Assembly (NCBI RefSeq): GCF_000703165.1
Contig: NZ_JNLQ01000002.1
Coordinates: 2,480,001 to 2,544,000, forward strand
DNA from: Butyrivibrio sp. AE3004
GTDB lineage: Bacteria > Bacillota > Clostridia > Lachnospirales > Lachnospiraceae
Direction of reading: 5' to 3'
Length of the DNA: 64,000 bases
In this document: one piece after another, positions 34,679 through 44,497 of the stretch
How the letters are laid out: every line of letters begins with the position of its first letter
How positions within the stretch are numbered: the first letter of the stretch is position 1
Notes under the pieces: model-generated
Told to the model about the DNA's origin: nothing
What the model saw: the letters and a program-made list of their open reading frames with translations, nothing else
Database searches by the model: none
Position numbers and translations under genes: made by a program

Positions 34679-34700
34679 GAGACCTCGTTTCCGGGGTCCC
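34679..34700 (-). terminator. Terminator after the SGNH hydrolase gene
   Basis: Minus strand GGGACCCCGGAAACGAGGTCTC folds with a short loop, followed by TTTAATTTT. It separates the SGNH gene from the LacI gene. Confidence 0.7.
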
Positions 34701-34708
34701 TTAATCTA

Positions 34709-35761
34709 TCACACTTCTTCGATGAAAGCTTCCTTAGCAGAAGCAATCTGATTCATATAATATTTGTAGAGCGATTCATATGTAGCGTTGTTGTAATGAA
34801 GTCCGTCACCTGTTGAAAAGCCGTTGTTCTGAAGATATGAATATCCGTCAAGCCAACCGATCCTGCTGTCAAGCCCGCTCTTAAGCTCCTTATTGAAGTT
34901 CTCTATATCATCATTGGTAATTGTTGGGTAATTACTTACCGGAGTTACAGCAGCATAGAAAACCTTTGCTCCGGAGCGAATCCAGGAATCAGCCTTCTTA
35001 TTAACAAGTGCAATGTATTTCTCTACGTTATAAAGATCATTTACACCGTAGTTAATAATGATAACGCTTCCCTCGCCTACGCTCTCATCAATCTGGGGAA
35101 CAGCCTCGCTTGAAAAGAAGTTGTATCCCTCACCGACCTTGGCGATCCATTCATACTCATCTTCCTTAACTGCCTGACTCATCTGAACAGTACGTGAATC
35201 GCCTGCAAATATAAAATCAATACCGGGTTCATCCTCCTGAAGGTAGTCACAACTAATATAGCCTACCTCATCACCGATCATTACCTGATACCAGCCATTG
35301 TCTGTCTGTCCGAGAACTTTTACCTTGGTGTCTTTACCGATCACACCGACCTTATCAAATTCCGTACCTGCTCCGCTTCTAATATTAACGCGGTCATTTG
35401 AATAAAGGTTCTTTTCTTCCTCAAAAACAGTTATCTTATATTCTGCCTGGGTGGAATTGTCTTTTAAAAGATTGAGGCTTTTACTATCGTCTGAAGTCTT
35501 ATCTGCTTCCTCAGCTACGATAGTCTTTATGGTATTAACAGCCTTGGAAGTCTTTACTATCTCTTTAGCAGCAACAGCCTTCTTCTCAGCTACTACCTTA
35601 ACCTCTTCAGTTTTTGCAAGTGCTGATAAATGCGAATCCATAATAACCGCAACAAACTCAGCTATGAGCACCGCCACCAAAAGAAGTGATACAGCGAAGA
35701 TGATCCTCGTCAGCGGTTTTGCACTCTTTGTCTTTGTGTTCCTGTTACCTGTTCTTTTCAT
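34709..35761 (-). CDS. Membrane-anchored SGNH hydrolase with SH3b domain
   Basis: 350 residues from ATG 35761, ten bases after AGGAG; a TTG at 35782 has no such site. Order: basic N-terminus, membrane anchor (IIFAVSLLLVAVLIAEFVAV), a Lys/Ala/Glu-rich helix, an SH3b-like domain (NDRVNIRSGAGTEFDKVGVI, then GWYQVMIGDEVGYIS), and an SGNH domain with GDS in FIFAGDSRTVQ, the Gly/Asn block NYGVNDLYN and the D-x-x-H in GDGLHYNN. It probably deacylates a cell-wall sugar or glycan outside the membrane, held to peptidoglycan by the SH3b domain. Substrate unknown. Confidence 0.87.
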   Translation of the reverse strand: MKRTGNRNTKTKSAKPLTRIIFAVSLLLVAVLIAEFVAVIMDSHLSALAKTEEVKVVAEKKAVAAKEIVKTSKAVNTIKTIVAEEADKTSDDSKSLNLLKDNSTQAEYKITVFEEEKNLYSNDRVNIRSGAGTEFDKVGVIGKDTKVKVLGQTDNGWYQVMIGDEVGYISCDYLQEDEPGIDFIFAGDSRTVQMSQAVKEDEYEWIAKVGEGYNFFSSEAVPQIDESVGEGSVIIINYGVNDLYNVEKYIALVNKKADSWIRSGAKVFYAAVTPVSNYPTITNDDIENFNKELKSGLDSRIGWLDGYSYLQNNGFSTGDGLHYNNATYESLYKYYMNQIASAKEAFIEEV

Positions 35762-35829
35762 ATAAGAAATACTCCTTGACAAAAATGGAGAAACAAGTCA
35801 ATAAGGTTACAAATGTATATTTAAAAGAA

Positions 35830-35847
35830 GGGAGCCACTTCGCTCCC
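35830..35847 (-). terminator. Terminator after the VanZ gene
   Basis: Minus strand GGGAGCGAAGTGGCTCCC is a perfect 6-bp hairpin, followed by TTCTTTT. Confidence 0.8.
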
Positions 35848-35883
35848 CATAGTTTGAGATATTACTCCAATTTTACAACAACG

Positions 35884-36498
35884 TCAAGTTTTTGTAACAT
35901 TTATTTTATTATTTTTTTTGAAACACTTGTAAATGATCAGGTAAATAACCCAGAGAATTCCCCAAATTATCCAACCGATTGCTCCCCCCAGAGTATTGGT
36001 AACAACGTCATCAATCTCTGCTATTCCAAGCTTAAAGAGATACTGAGTATTCTCTATAAAGCATGAAAGCACCGCACACGTAAGGATGCAGGCAATAGGA
36101 TTCCTGAAAATTTTAAAAGCACCGGGAAGCAGTATTCCCATCGGAATAAACATGATTATATTCTCAATAAACAGTGCTTTCCTTAATGTAGTATTACCCC
36201 AGGAAGACCAAAGATGCAGATTTACTCCGGTGTTTACGCCCGGCTCCCTGCTCATAAAAACAATGAACAGTACCGCTGTCAGATAGATCAGTAGCGCAAA
36301 TACAGCCGTAGCATGTCCTGCTCCCAGCTTCCTTTCACGTTTCAATTTTTTACAAATTATTACATATAATAAATACATTACCCCATAGATCAGGGCAATG
36401 GCTATTCCAACATGTGTATATTTTGTAACTCGTGCTATATCTGTAAAGATTCTGTGTATCAGATCTGTGTTTTCTATTAATATATCCAGAATTATCAT
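35884..36498 (-). CDS. VanZ-family membrane protein
   Basis: 204 residues with about five hydrophobic segments. The VanZ core is visible: VLFIVFMSREPGVNTGVNLH, then ENIIMFIPMGILLP, then CFIENTQYLFKLGIAEIDDVVTN (shown in part) and LGGAIGW. The family is named for a teicoplanin-resistance gene but most members have unknown envelope roles. The start ATG overlaps the stop of the preceding gene (ATGA at 36495-36498), implying coupled translation. No other resistance gene is present. Confidence 0.88.
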   Translation of the reverse strand: MIILDILIENTDLIHRIFTDIARVTKYTHVGIAIALIYGVMYLLYVIICKKLKRERKLGAGHATAVFALLIYLTAVLFIVFMSREPGVNTGVNLHLWSSWGNTTLRKALFIENIIMFIPMGILLPGAFKIFRNPIACILTCAVLSCFIENTQYLFKLGIAEIDDVVTNTLGGAIGWIIWGILWVIYLIIYKCFKKNNKINVTKT

Positions 36499-37928
36499 TT
36501 TGCGTTAACAACTTCCCTTGCGTATATTACGCACTGAACAATATTAGAGCGTTGCTCCCTGGTAAGAATATAACTTACGCCAAAGCTCTTTTTCGCTCCT
36601 TTATAAAAATCCGTAATCGAATCGGCACCTGCTGCTATGGCATTACCTCTGCGGTCAAGCGCAATAACCGTAACCGGAACATAATCGATATTTTTGTCGG
36701 TAGAATTAGTTACATCCGCTGATAAGGTGAAATATCCGCTTGCATTACTTCCATACATAATATTGGAAATATCGAAATCCTTGCGCGGTTCACCTACACA
36801 TTTTTTAACATCAAGATCAGGCATGATGAAATACTCATTAACCCTGTAAAGTGAAAGTCCGGGATACTCGACCTTCTCGGGCTCTGCATTGCCGTCAGAC
36901 ACAGCTCCTGCTGCCTCCGTATCTTCACCTGTTACCGCATCACCATTACCTTTACCTGCAGCGTCTTCTGAAGAGGTGCTATCTGCGTTTTCACCGCCCT
37001 CTGCTGCAGCTTCATCTGATTTTTTATCAGCATTTTCCTTAGTATCAGCTTCTGCCTCTTCCGATTTATCTCCGGCATCATCTGTTTTCTTATCAGCATC
37101 CTTGGCGTTCTTGTCATCTATAGCATTATCGGCATCACTGCTCTCGTCTGAAGGCAAAAGCTCAGTGCCTCCACTATTCTTGTCAGCAGACTCCACTGTA
37201 GTTGTGTCAGCCCCTGCCATAAGGTGTTCGGCATCCTTTTTAATAGTAAGCGAAGACGTGGTAAGTCCTTCCTCAATGAGTGCTTTTTCAAGCTCGTCTA
37301 TATCTATCGCATTGACGTCCTCCCCATTTGAAGGCGTATCTGCGCTGTTTGCTTCTCCGGGTCTTGGTGAATCACCCTTTAATTCATCCTCATCGATGGT
37401 GACACTGTCTTCCCTTGTTTTTATATGACCGTAAGGAACGTAAAAATACCCTTTCTCTCCGGGCGCAATGATATCCGGCACTGCTCTTACAAAGTCATAG
37501 GAATCAACAACCTTAAGATATCTGTCTTCTATATTAAAAACAGATTCCTTTCCAAGGTAAAGATTACTTGTTCCAACATTTTCCACGGTAACTACCGCAT
37601 GAAAACCTGAGTAAAGTCCGTCATCCTCATATACAAGATTTGTTCCTGTTATGCGGTAATCAATGTTCTCTGCTGCATCATCTCTCATTACAACTGTGGA
37701 GCCATCTTTGCCATCCCAGTTCTCGTTCTCGCCATATTTGAAAATCCAGTTTCCGTCGCTGTCATAATAGTCCGAATTATCAAGTACATCCTCCGCCGAA
37801 GGGGCCTCATTTACCTGCTCTGCAGTAACAGTAGCCGGATTCTTTTTTCTATACATATAATAAGCACCGAAAATAAAGCCACCCAAAAGTGTTACTATCA
37901 GTGCAAATGTTGTCAGTGCATACTTCAT
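36495..37928 (-). CDS. Membrane-anchored protein with acidic disordered linker, function unknown
   Basis: 477 residues from ATG 37928, which GAGGGG precedes. N-terminal anchor TTFALIVTLLGGFIFGAYYMY, then a beta-rich outer domain (YSGFHAVVTVENVGTSNLYL, then IIAPGEKGYFYVPYG). A long linker of Asp, Ala, Glu and Lys (about 250-370) follows, then a second beta domain (ASGYFTLSADVTNSTDKNID, then YVPVTVIALDRRGNAIAAG). The two domains resemble FxLYD or DUF4352-type modules, but I cannot name the family with confidence. It is coupled to the VanZ gene by a 4-base overlap. Confidence 0.72.
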   Translation of the reverse strand: MKYALTTFALIVTLLGGFIFGAYYMYRKKNPATVTAEQVNEAPSAEDVLDNSDYYDSDGNWIFKYGENENWDGKDGSTVVMRDDAAENIDYRITGTNLVYEDDGLYSGFHAVVTVENVGTSNLYLGKESVFNIEDRYLKVVDSYDFVRAVPDIIAPGEKGYFYVPYGHIKTREDSVTIDEDELKGDSPRPGEANSADTPSNGEDVNAIDIDELEKALIEEGLTTSSLTIKKDAEHLMAGADTTTVESADKNSGGTELLPSDESSDADNAIDDKNAKDADKKTDDAGDKSEEAEADTKENADKKSDEAAAEGGENADSTSSEDAAGKGNGDAVTGEDTEAAGAVSDGNAEPEKVEYPGLSLYRVNEYFIMPDLDVKKCVGEPRKDFDISNIMYGSNASGYFTLSADVTNSTDKNIDYVPVTVIALDRRGNAIAAGADSITDFYKGAKKSFGVSYILTREQRSNIVQCVIYAREVVNAK

Positions 37929-38031
37929 ATTTATCCCCTCAATAAACAATTTTCTATTATAGAGTAGCAAACATCCGGGATGCGTTCAATATTTTGGATT
38001 GTGAACTTTTCGTGACAAATTGGATATGATT

Positions 38032-39189
38032 TTAGCCGTTTTCATCAAAATAGTTTATAACAACCTTTTCTGCCCGGGGACTCGGAATCTGAACTTCAAC
38101 ACTCATTCCCTTCGGGTTAGAGTCCTTCATACTTCCGGTTCTGTAGGGTTCATCCTTCCCCCGATTACTTCCGGAATTATGATTATTCCCATTATTATCA
38201 GAGGTGCTTTGATTTCCAGAACCACCTGAAGTTCCTTCACTGCGGCTTTGCTCTATGCTTACATTCTCAGGAACAATAATCACGTTTCCTTCCGTAGTGT
38301 AAGACAGTTTTCCCTCGGAATGATCCTGCAAAAAATCCATCTGAATGGCCTTTTTTGCGTTATCCTTAGCCTTCGAGGATGTGGAATTTACTTTTTTCTT
38401 TTCATTCTTAAGCTTCTGATTTACTGCTGACTCTGTAAGATTTCTGAAATCCAGACCACTCTGCTGAAAGACCTTGCCGGCAAGCCCCTTGTCCCTGTAA
38501 AGCTCCTGGAGAACAAAGCCCCTTATGGCATTATTTTTTATGTCCTCAGTAACTATTTTGCAATCATTTTCCGCATCCCCTGTCAGATAAAAATCTGCAG
38601 ACTGCCCTGCAAGGAGAATAACCGTCTTGCTCTCTCCGGATTTAAGACTCGTAATCTTGCAATGAAGACTACCCTCAAGAAGACTAACCCTTGTGTGTCT
38701 TACATCTATTACTTCAACCTGCGCACAGGTACCCTTAATTGACATAGCCATATTCGAGGTTCGCACATAAAAAGTCTCATTAGCTGCAAGTGGGGATGTT
38801 ACATTGAAAAAAAGATTGCCCGCATTTAAAAGCACCTCATATCGGCCACTGCGTTTTCTCACCTCAGCCTTCGTAAGGGCATCGAGCTTCACACACTTTG
38901 TACTGTCAAGATTGACATAAGCACTGCTATCCTGCGCCGTTGCGATAACGCTTCCGTTTGCAAGGCGCATTTTGCTTGTCACATTAGACTTTTTACCATT
39001 GACATCTATAACACATATATTTCCGGTTCCGCCAACAAGTCTCATGGCATTCTCGGCTTCGCTCTTATTCTCAGCTACTACCCTGTCTCCGGAAAACAAA
39101 ACCACTATTATGAACGCAACAAGAAGCGCAAGTACTCTCCTACCTACGCGAGTTGCCCTGTATATCGTATAATCGTATACTCCCCTCAT
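38032..39189 (-). CDS. FecR-domain membrane-anchored protein
   Basis: 385 residues from ATG 39189 (AGGTGG upstream). One anchor, RVLALLVAFIIVVLFSGDRV, and then an extracytoplasmic FecR-like beta domain (KMRLANGSVIATAQDSSAYV, then AEVRKRSGRYEVLLNAGNLF, then SMAMSIKGTCAQVEVIDVRH, then LLEGSLHCKI). The C-terminal third is Ser/Asn/Gly-rich and ends RAEKVVINYFDENG. In Gram-negatives FecR relays iron signals; in Firmicutes such domains are found in surface proteins without sigma factors. No sigma factor gene is adjacent, so the signalling role is doubtful. Confidence 0.82.
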   Translation of the reverse strand: MRGVYDYTIYRATRVGRRVLALLVAFIIVVLFSGDRVVAENKSEAENAMRLVGGTGNICVIDVNGKKSNVTSKMRLANGSVIATAQDSSAYVNLDSTKCVKLDALTKAEVRKRSGRYEVLLNAGNLFFNVTSPLAANETFYVRTSNMAMSIKGTCAQVEVIDVRHTRVSLLEGSLHCKITSLKSGESKTVILLAGQSADFYLTGDAENDCKIVTEDIKNNAIRGFVLQELYRDKGLAGKVFQQSGLDFRNLTESAVNQKLKNEKKKVNSTSSKAKDNAKKAIQMDFLQDHSEGKLSYTTEGNVIIVPENVSIEQSRSEGTSGGSGNQSTSDNNGNNHNSGSNRGKDEPYRTGSMKDSNPKGMSVEVQIPSPRAEKVVINYFDENG

Positions 39190-39297
39190 AGCGCCACCTT
39201 TCACAAACGCTTCTTCTCTATATTAAATAATACGATATTTTGATAAGCAATGGTATTAAATAACTGTAATCTTTTTATGAACTCACAGGCTTATAAT

Positions 39298-39347
39298 TTC
39301 ATGACTTCTTGAACACATTTTCCTCTTGGCGGTCAAGAAGTCATGAA
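39298..39347. repeat. Perfect 15-bp inverted repeat without T-run
   Basis: TTCATGACTTCTTGA (39298-39312) is repeated inverted as TCAAGAAGTCATGAA (39333-39347), loop 20 bases. It lies 20 bases downstream of the SNF2 stop and upstream of the FecR gene. Neither side has a proper T-run, so it is not an ordinary terminator. Confidence 0.7.
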
Positions 39348-39367
39348 CTTTTAAATCAAGGCATGAG

Positions 39368-42300
39368 CTATCCCAAAAGCTCCATGAGCTGCTCCTTCGA
39401 CATATTTGTTATAGATTCGTTATCACCGCTCAGGATAGCATCTGCCAAATCTTTTTTGGCATTCTGCATCTCCACGATTTTTTCTTCTATAGTATCCTTA
39501 ACTATCAGTTTGAATACCGATACCATCTTAGTCTGTCCGATTCTGTGCGCCCTGTCCGTAGCCTGATTCTGTGCAGCAAGATTCCACCAGGGATCGTAGT
39601 GAATAACAACGTCTGCACCCACAAGATTAAGCCCGGTACCGCCTGCTTTAAGTGATATTAGGAAAAGCGGAACCTCGTTTTCATTGAAGCTGTGAACCAG
39701 CTTTATCCTCTCCTCCTTAGGAGTCTGCCCTGTTATTTTGTAATACTCTATGTGGTTTTCCTTTAAGTCCTTTTCAAGAAGCTCAAGCATAGATGTAAAC
39801 TGTGAAAACAACAGAATCTTGTGCCCGCCGTCCATTGCACTTTGTATAAGCTCAAGACATGACTCACGCTTTGCAGACTCGCCCTCATAACCTGCAGTTA
39901 TAAGCTCAGGATCACAGCAGATCTGCCTGATCTTTGTAAGCTCTGCCAAGACCTTTAACTTATCTTTTCCTGATTTGTAATCCTCACTTTGAAGAAGTTT
40001 CTTCATATGCGTAACCTGGGCATCATAGAGCTTTCTCTGCCTGGAATCAAATTTTGAAAACCTTATTTCCTCAATCTTATCGGGAAGATCCTTTAACACA
40101 TCACCCTTCAAGCGCCTTAGAATAAAAGGGCCAACCATATTCTTAAGCCTGCGGGTCGCCTCCTCATCCTTAAACTTTGTGATGGATGTTTCAAAATCAT
40201 CCCTGAAACGCTCATAGGTATATAAAAATCCCGGCATCAGATAATCAAAAATGCTCCAGAGCTCGCTAAGCCTGTTCTCAATAGGAGTTCCGGTGAGCGC
40301 AAACCTGTGCCTGCTTTTTATAACCTTAACTGACTTTGATACCGCTGCGGACGCATTTTTTATGTACTGCGCCTCATCTATGATTTCATAATCAAAGGAC
40401 TGATTTTCATACATCCCTATGTCTCTCTTAAGAAGATCGTAGGAAGTCACAAGAACCTCAGGAAGTGTTTTCTTTGATAACAGCCTTTTTCTCTCAGCCT
40501 GCGTGCCTGTAATTGTTATCACATCAATTTCAGGAGCAAAGCGCTTAAACTCTTCCTCCCAGTTGTAGACCAAGGATGCAGGACACACTATCAGTGCAGA
40601 AAGTGCGCCGTCATCCATAGTTTCTTTTTTATAAAGCAGCATGGAAATAACCTGCAAAGTTTTCCCAAGTCCCATGTCATCTGCCAAAATTCCGCCAAAG
40701 CCAAGCTCGGATATCATCGTAAGCCATTTAAAACCGTACTTCTGATATCCCCTAAGAATCTTATCCAGTTTCCTGGGCACATCGATATCGGCATCCTTGA
40801 TGGTATTAAAATTCCTGATAAGATTCTTAAAATTCTTATCCCTGTCCGAAGCAATCTCATCGTGCTCCTCAAGGAGCTTGTTTACATAAATTGCACGGTA
40901 CATCGGAAGGTGAAGCTTTCCTTTTGTGAATTCCTTTGCAGAAATACCCATTGCCTGCATGGTTGCAACAAGCTCCTCCAAGGTATCATCCTGCTCAAGC
41001 CTTATGAATTCACCATTCCTTAGCCTGAAAAACTTCTTCTTTTTCCTGTAGCTCTCAAGAAGATCAAGGAGCTCACCCTCAGACATGTCCTCCGTTGAGA
41101 CGTCCAGATTAAGTATTCCGCTTTCAACGGATACTCCAAGCCTTACCTGAGGAGCCTTTCTGATCTTTAGCTTTTCGAATTCCTTGCTGGCTCTCACTTC
41201 GCCAAGAGCCATTAGTTCCCGCAGTCCTTCGCTTAAAAGGCCAAAGGTATTTTCTCCGTTCTTTTCACAGCTAAAGGTCTCACCATCCTCACTCTCATCC
41301 TGCAGATAGTCCCTTAGCGTAAAAAGCGCGCTCTGTTCAAAATGTATATCTCTCGATTCCGGCAAAGGATAATCCTCATCTCTTAGCCTGTGAACAAAAA
41401 CTTCATCCTCGCCGTAGCTTGCCAGAATTCTTCCTGTTATAAGATCCTCATCTGCATCAAGATAAAAAGTGAGCTTACACTCCGGTGGCAAATACTTGTC
41501 AATATCACCATCATCAGGCTCGAATACGTTTATATCAGAGCATTCCATCATCTGCGGAAGAAGCCTGTAATAGAACTCCGCAACATGCTTTTTTCCAATC
41601 GTAAATTCAGAAACACCGTCGTGTGCATTGTCCAATAAAAGTTCCATCATTGGTGAGAGAGACTCTATCCTTGTGAGTATTCCCTTAGACTCATCAATTG
41701 CGTAGTCATACTCTTTACCACGGAAAATAAGCGGAATCTTCGCCTCTATAAACAAGCCGCTAAATACCTTATCATCGTCCAAAATATTGTTAATGTAAAC
41801 ATCCGCAGAAACTTTGCTGCTTCCAATTTTGAGTTTCTTTGCATTCCCGTTTCCCGAACGCAGAAAGCCTTCAAATTCCAAAGTCTCACCCAAGGAAGCA
41901 TCATAGAACATATCAAGCTGATCTCCTGTAAGAGTCAGCTGATCTTTTATCATAAAAGGATCATCATAATAGTAGGGACCCATTTCATATCTGTCCCTTA
42001 AATAGTCCATCTCTTTTTGAGCGGCTTCAATAATTGAATAGTATTTTTCTGACTTCTCATCAAAATCATTATCCATAAAAGAAAGAATATAGCTCTTTCC
42101 AAACTTCATACTGCCATGATTTTTTTTCGCAGAGATAAGCTCCGGAATACGCTTTAAGACATAGAGCTTTTCGATACCGATTTTAAAAGATACAGACAGC
42201 TCCCTATTCTCCTCCATACCGGATAACCTGATCCTAGGGCAAAGTCGTATTATCTTCTTTTTAATTACGTTATCTTCTATTTTCCTGTTACCGGTAAGCC

Positions 42301-43021
42301 TCTTATAACCTGAGAGAATCCTGCTGCCAACAAAATCCGTATCATCTCCGGGATTATATTTTGCAATATATTTATCGGCAAGAAGAAGGAGTGCCACTCT
42401 GTGCTCGCAAAGCGTATCGTATCTTGGCGTATAATATCCATAGTCGCTAAAGTTCCTGTGCAAATAACTACATCCATGACCTGTAATGTGATATCTGTTA
42501 AAGGATACCTCGATAGTAATCTCTTTCCCGTCTTCGCTGATACACTTTCCCTTGAAATCTATGGCAAGCTCTCCTGAATACGATTCAAACCCGGTTGAAT
42601 AATAAAGATCCGTATCGATTATCTCGACCTCATCTCTATCTATAAGCTCATGAGCTTTTTCAATGGTTTCTGAACTGATATCAGTATTTTCAAAAATCGT
42701 CCTTACATTAAAATAAGTCCGCCCCTTGTCGGACTCAAAGCTCTCTCCTACCATGGAAAGATCAGTATTTTCCTTTTCCCAATAACACATTACCGCTGCC
42801 ATATGCTTGCAGCGGTAACCTTTCTGTGCATATGCACAGTCACATGAAAAGCGAAAAAAGCCTGAGCGCAGTCCGGTAACCCGGACATTATAAATATGGG
42901 TCCCCAGAACTCTCGCCATACAGCCATCCTCAGTCTGTACAAAGCCCTTCACTTTTCCTTTATGAAAATAATCTCTGCCCCTTCGCAGAATTGTAGGTTC
43001 AAAATAATTAGTCCAATCCAT
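39368..43021 (-). CDS. SWIM zinc-finger SNF2/Rad54-type helicase
   Basis: 1217 residues. The SWIM finger C60-x-C62...C71-x-H73 reads CDCAYAQKGYRCKHM. A long middle region follows, and then a SNF2 motor: Walker A GGILADDMGLGKTLQV (near 780), DEAQYIKN (near 880), FALTGTPIENRLSELWSIFD, and C-terminal helicase motifs LLFSQFTSMLELL, SLKAGGTGLNLVGAD and ATDRAHRIGQ (near 1154). This is the full-length Firmicutes type. It is an ATP-driven DNA translocase; the role, in transcription recycling or repair, is not known for most members. It is followed by an inverted repeat and has no operon partner. Confidence 0.93.
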   Translation of the reverse strand: MDWTNYFEPTILRRGRDYFHKGKVKGFVQTEDGCMARVLGTHIYNVRVTGLRSGFFRFSCDCAYAQKGYRCKHMAAVMCYWEKENTDLSMVGESFESDKGRTYFNVRTIFENTDISSETIEKAHELIDRDEVEIIDTDLYYSTGFESYSGELAIDFKGKCISEDGKEITIEVSFNRYHITGHGCSYLHRNFSDYGYYTPRYDTLCEHRVALLLLADKYIAKYNPGDDTDFVGSRILSGYKRLTGNRKIEDNVIKKKIIRLCPRIRLSGMEENRELSVSFKIGIEKLYVLKRIPELISAKKNHGSMKFGKSYILSFMDNDFDEKSEKYYSIIEAAQKEMDYLRDRYEMGPYYYDDPFMIKDQLTLTGDQLDMFYDASLGETLEFEGFLRSGNGNAKKLKIGSSKVSADVYINNILDDDKVFSGLFIEAKIPLIFRGKEYDYAIDESKGILTRIESLSPMMELLLDNAHDGVSEFTIGKKHVAEFYYRLLPQMMECSDINVFEPDDGDIDKYLPPECKLTFYLDADEDLITGRILASYGEDEVFVHRLRDEDYPLPESRDIHFEQSALFTLRDYLQDESEDGETFSCEKNGENTFGLLSEGLRELMALGEVRASKEFEKLKIRKAPQVRLGVSVESGILNLDVSTEDMSEGELLDLLESYRKKKKFFRLRNGEFIRLEQDDTLEELVATMQAMGISAKEFTKGKLHLPMYRAIYVNKLLEEHDEIASDRDKNFKNLIRNFNTIKDADIDVPRKLDKILRGYQKYGFKWLTMISELGFGGILADDMGLGKTLQVISMLLYKKETMDDGALSALIVCPASLVYNWEEEFKRFAPEIDVITITGTQAERKRLLSKKTLPEVLVTSYDLLKRDIGMYENQSFDYEIIDEAQYIKNASAAVSKSVKVIKSRHRFALTGTPIENRLSELWSIFDYLMPGFLYTYERFRDDFETSITKFKDEEATRRLKNMVGPFILRRLKGDVLKDLPDKIEEIRFSKFDSRQRKLYDAQVTHMKKLLQSEDYKSGKDKLKVLAELTKIRQICCDPELITAGYEGESAKRESCLELIQSAMDGGHKILLFSQFTSMLELLEKDLKENHIEYYKITGQTPKEERIKLVHSFNENEVPLFLISLKAGGTGLNLVGADVVIHYDPWWNLAAQNQATDRAHRIGQTKMVSVFKLIVKDTIEEKIVEMQNAKKDLADAILSGDNESITNMSKEQLMELLG

Positions 43022-43136
43022 AATGTATCCTTAATTTTTTCACATGACTTCGTACGCGAAAATGCGTATGATAATCTATAGTTTAATGAATATCATTTTT
43101 TATCAAATTCTTTATGCAATTTTGTTCCTATAAGAC

Positions 43137-43937
43137 TTACTCTTTAAACATATACCTATATTTCCTCATCTGTTCAAAAACAATATCCCTTACGCGCTCT
43201 ATCTCAGCTTGCTCATATCCATATGCCTTATCCAATATCGAGTTAACATCCTTTTTAGAAAAAGTAAACCTAAGCTGTGAGCCATATATCTTCTCAGCAA
43301 TATCAAGTTGCTCATCAAAGTCCTGGCAAAATGTTTTCGATTCTACTGAATCTATCAGTTCGTACACATCCCCGGTAATAGGATAATCCATCTTGGTATC
43401 TGCAAGAAGTCCCGCACCCTGATCAAAAAAAGGGCAATATCTATAGCTGCCATCAGAGCATAATATCACTGCTATATTATGCGTATGTCTATCCTCGTTT
43501 AAAAAGAAGGCATCTATAGCCATCATCTTAGACATGTAAACACCAAAGTTCCTTAACCCTGTCAGTTCCTCCGTCTTAGTTACGATAATCCTAAGCCTGT
43601 CCTCATGCTCATGTGTCTTATAAATCATACTGTTTAAGCCACTACCATATATGTTTGTAAACAATCGTTCCAAGGTAATGAGCTGCTCACCATCTTTCAA
43701 AAAATCTTTACTTGATGCTCCCATGTACACTTGCTTTTTATAGATTATTTCTTCCTGATCATAAGTAACAAACTCCGAAGCATCTAAAGAACTCTTCATC
43801 AAAAGATGTGAGACTACATACTCAGTCAAGCCTTCGTAACCAGTATAGTCTGCCTTATACCATATTCCATCCCTTTCAACCTTTAGCTGATTCCCCTTTG
43901 ACGACTTTCTTTTATCCTTATCATACAGTTCTATCAT
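43137..43937 (-). CDS. HipA-like serine/threonine kinase (toxin-like), compact
   Basis: 266 residues, much shorter than E. coli HipA (440). Visible kinase elements are the catalytic loop NEDRHTHNIAVI and the DFG-like metal site PFFDQGAGLLAD, in the order and spacing of HipA-C/CtkA proteins. The N-terminal subdomain of HipA is missing. It starts four bases after the stop of the HTH gene, the usual antitoxin-then-toxin order of hipBA. HipA-type kinases phosphorylate aminoacyl-tRNA synthetases or other factors and slow growth; the target here is unknown. Confidence 0.82.
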   Translation of the reverse strand: MIELYDKDKRKSSKGNQLKVERDGIWYKADYTGYEGLTEYVVSHLLMKSSLDASEFVTYDQEEIIYKKQVYMGASSKDFLKDGEQLITLERLFTNIYGSGLNSMIYKTHEHEDRLRIIVTKTEELTGLRNFGVYMSKMMAIDAFFLNEDRHTHNIAVILCSDGSYRYCPFFDQGAGLLADTKMDYPITGDVYELIDSVESKTFCQDFDEQLDIAEKIYGSQLRFTFSKKDVNSILDKAYGYEQAEIERVRDIVFEQMRKYRYMFKE

Positions 43938-43941
43938 GCAC

Positions 43942-44490
43942 TTATCTCTCTATCTTTATCCAAAAATTATCTTCTGCCATTCTCCCATCTGTCTTTTCAA
44001 TAATCATAAGTGGATCATAAAAAGGTATATCCAATTCCTTAAGTATCAGTTTCATCTTATCACGCTCTTCCGGAAAACAACGTGATTTAAGAAATTCTTC
44101 ATAATCGCTAAAGGATGGATGCTCATTTCTTCCAAATGCACAAAACAACAGGTTATTCGTGTAATTCTTAATTAGTACCTTCTGATTAATCGTATCAACA
44201 TCAATTATTGTGCATACCGTATCACAATTGTAATACCACAACCTCATCGGATATTTTTTTTCCGGAAGAGCAAGTTCCTCTGCAATATCAGGATGCAGCA
44301 TAACAATCTGCGCAAGCAATGTCACCGGCCCGGTTATTTCTTTATCCGATGTTTCCCACCTTTCAATCGTAGGTTTTGAAACATTACAAAAAAGAGCAAA
44401 CTCCGCCTGTGTCATTCCGAGCTTGCCCCTTAATACTTTAACATCATTTGCCTTTATCGAATTTGGTGTGACATATTTATTCTTTCTCAT
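43942..44490 (-). CDS. HTH (XRE-type) protein, HipB-like antitoxin with extra C-terminal domain
   Basis: 182 residues, about twice a HipB. N-terminal HTH: DVKVLRGKLGMTQAEFALFC, then NVSKPTIERWETSDKEITGP. The C-terminal ~100 residues (RLWYYNCDTVCTIIDVDTIN to MAEDNFWIKIER) form a separate domain. This may supply the fold part that the short kinase lacks, by analogy with three-part HipBST systems where that part is a separate protein; this is inference. Two palindromes overlap its promoter, consistent with autoregulation. There is no ribosome-binding site, and the predicted start point lies at the ATG. Confidence 0.82.
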   Translation of the reverse strand: MRKNKYVTPNSIKANDVKVLRGKLGMTQAEFALFCNVSKPTIERWETSDKEITGPVTLLAQIVMLHPDIAEELALPEKKYPMRLWYYNCDTVCTIIDVDTINQKVLIKNYTNNLLFCAFGRNEHPSFSDYEEFLKSRCFPEERDKMKLILKELDIPFYDPLMIIEKTDGRMAEDNFWIKIER

Positions 44491-44497
44491 ATTATTA

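Noticed and set aside
35884..36498. Glycopeptide-resistance locus because of VanZ
   Set aside because: No vanHAX, vanRS or vanY gene is near; VanZ-like proteins are common without resistance.
36889..37428. Plus-strand Ser/Ala-rich frame of 179 codons
   Set aside because: It is the shadow of the acidic linker of the minus-strand membrane protein and has no ribosome-binding site.
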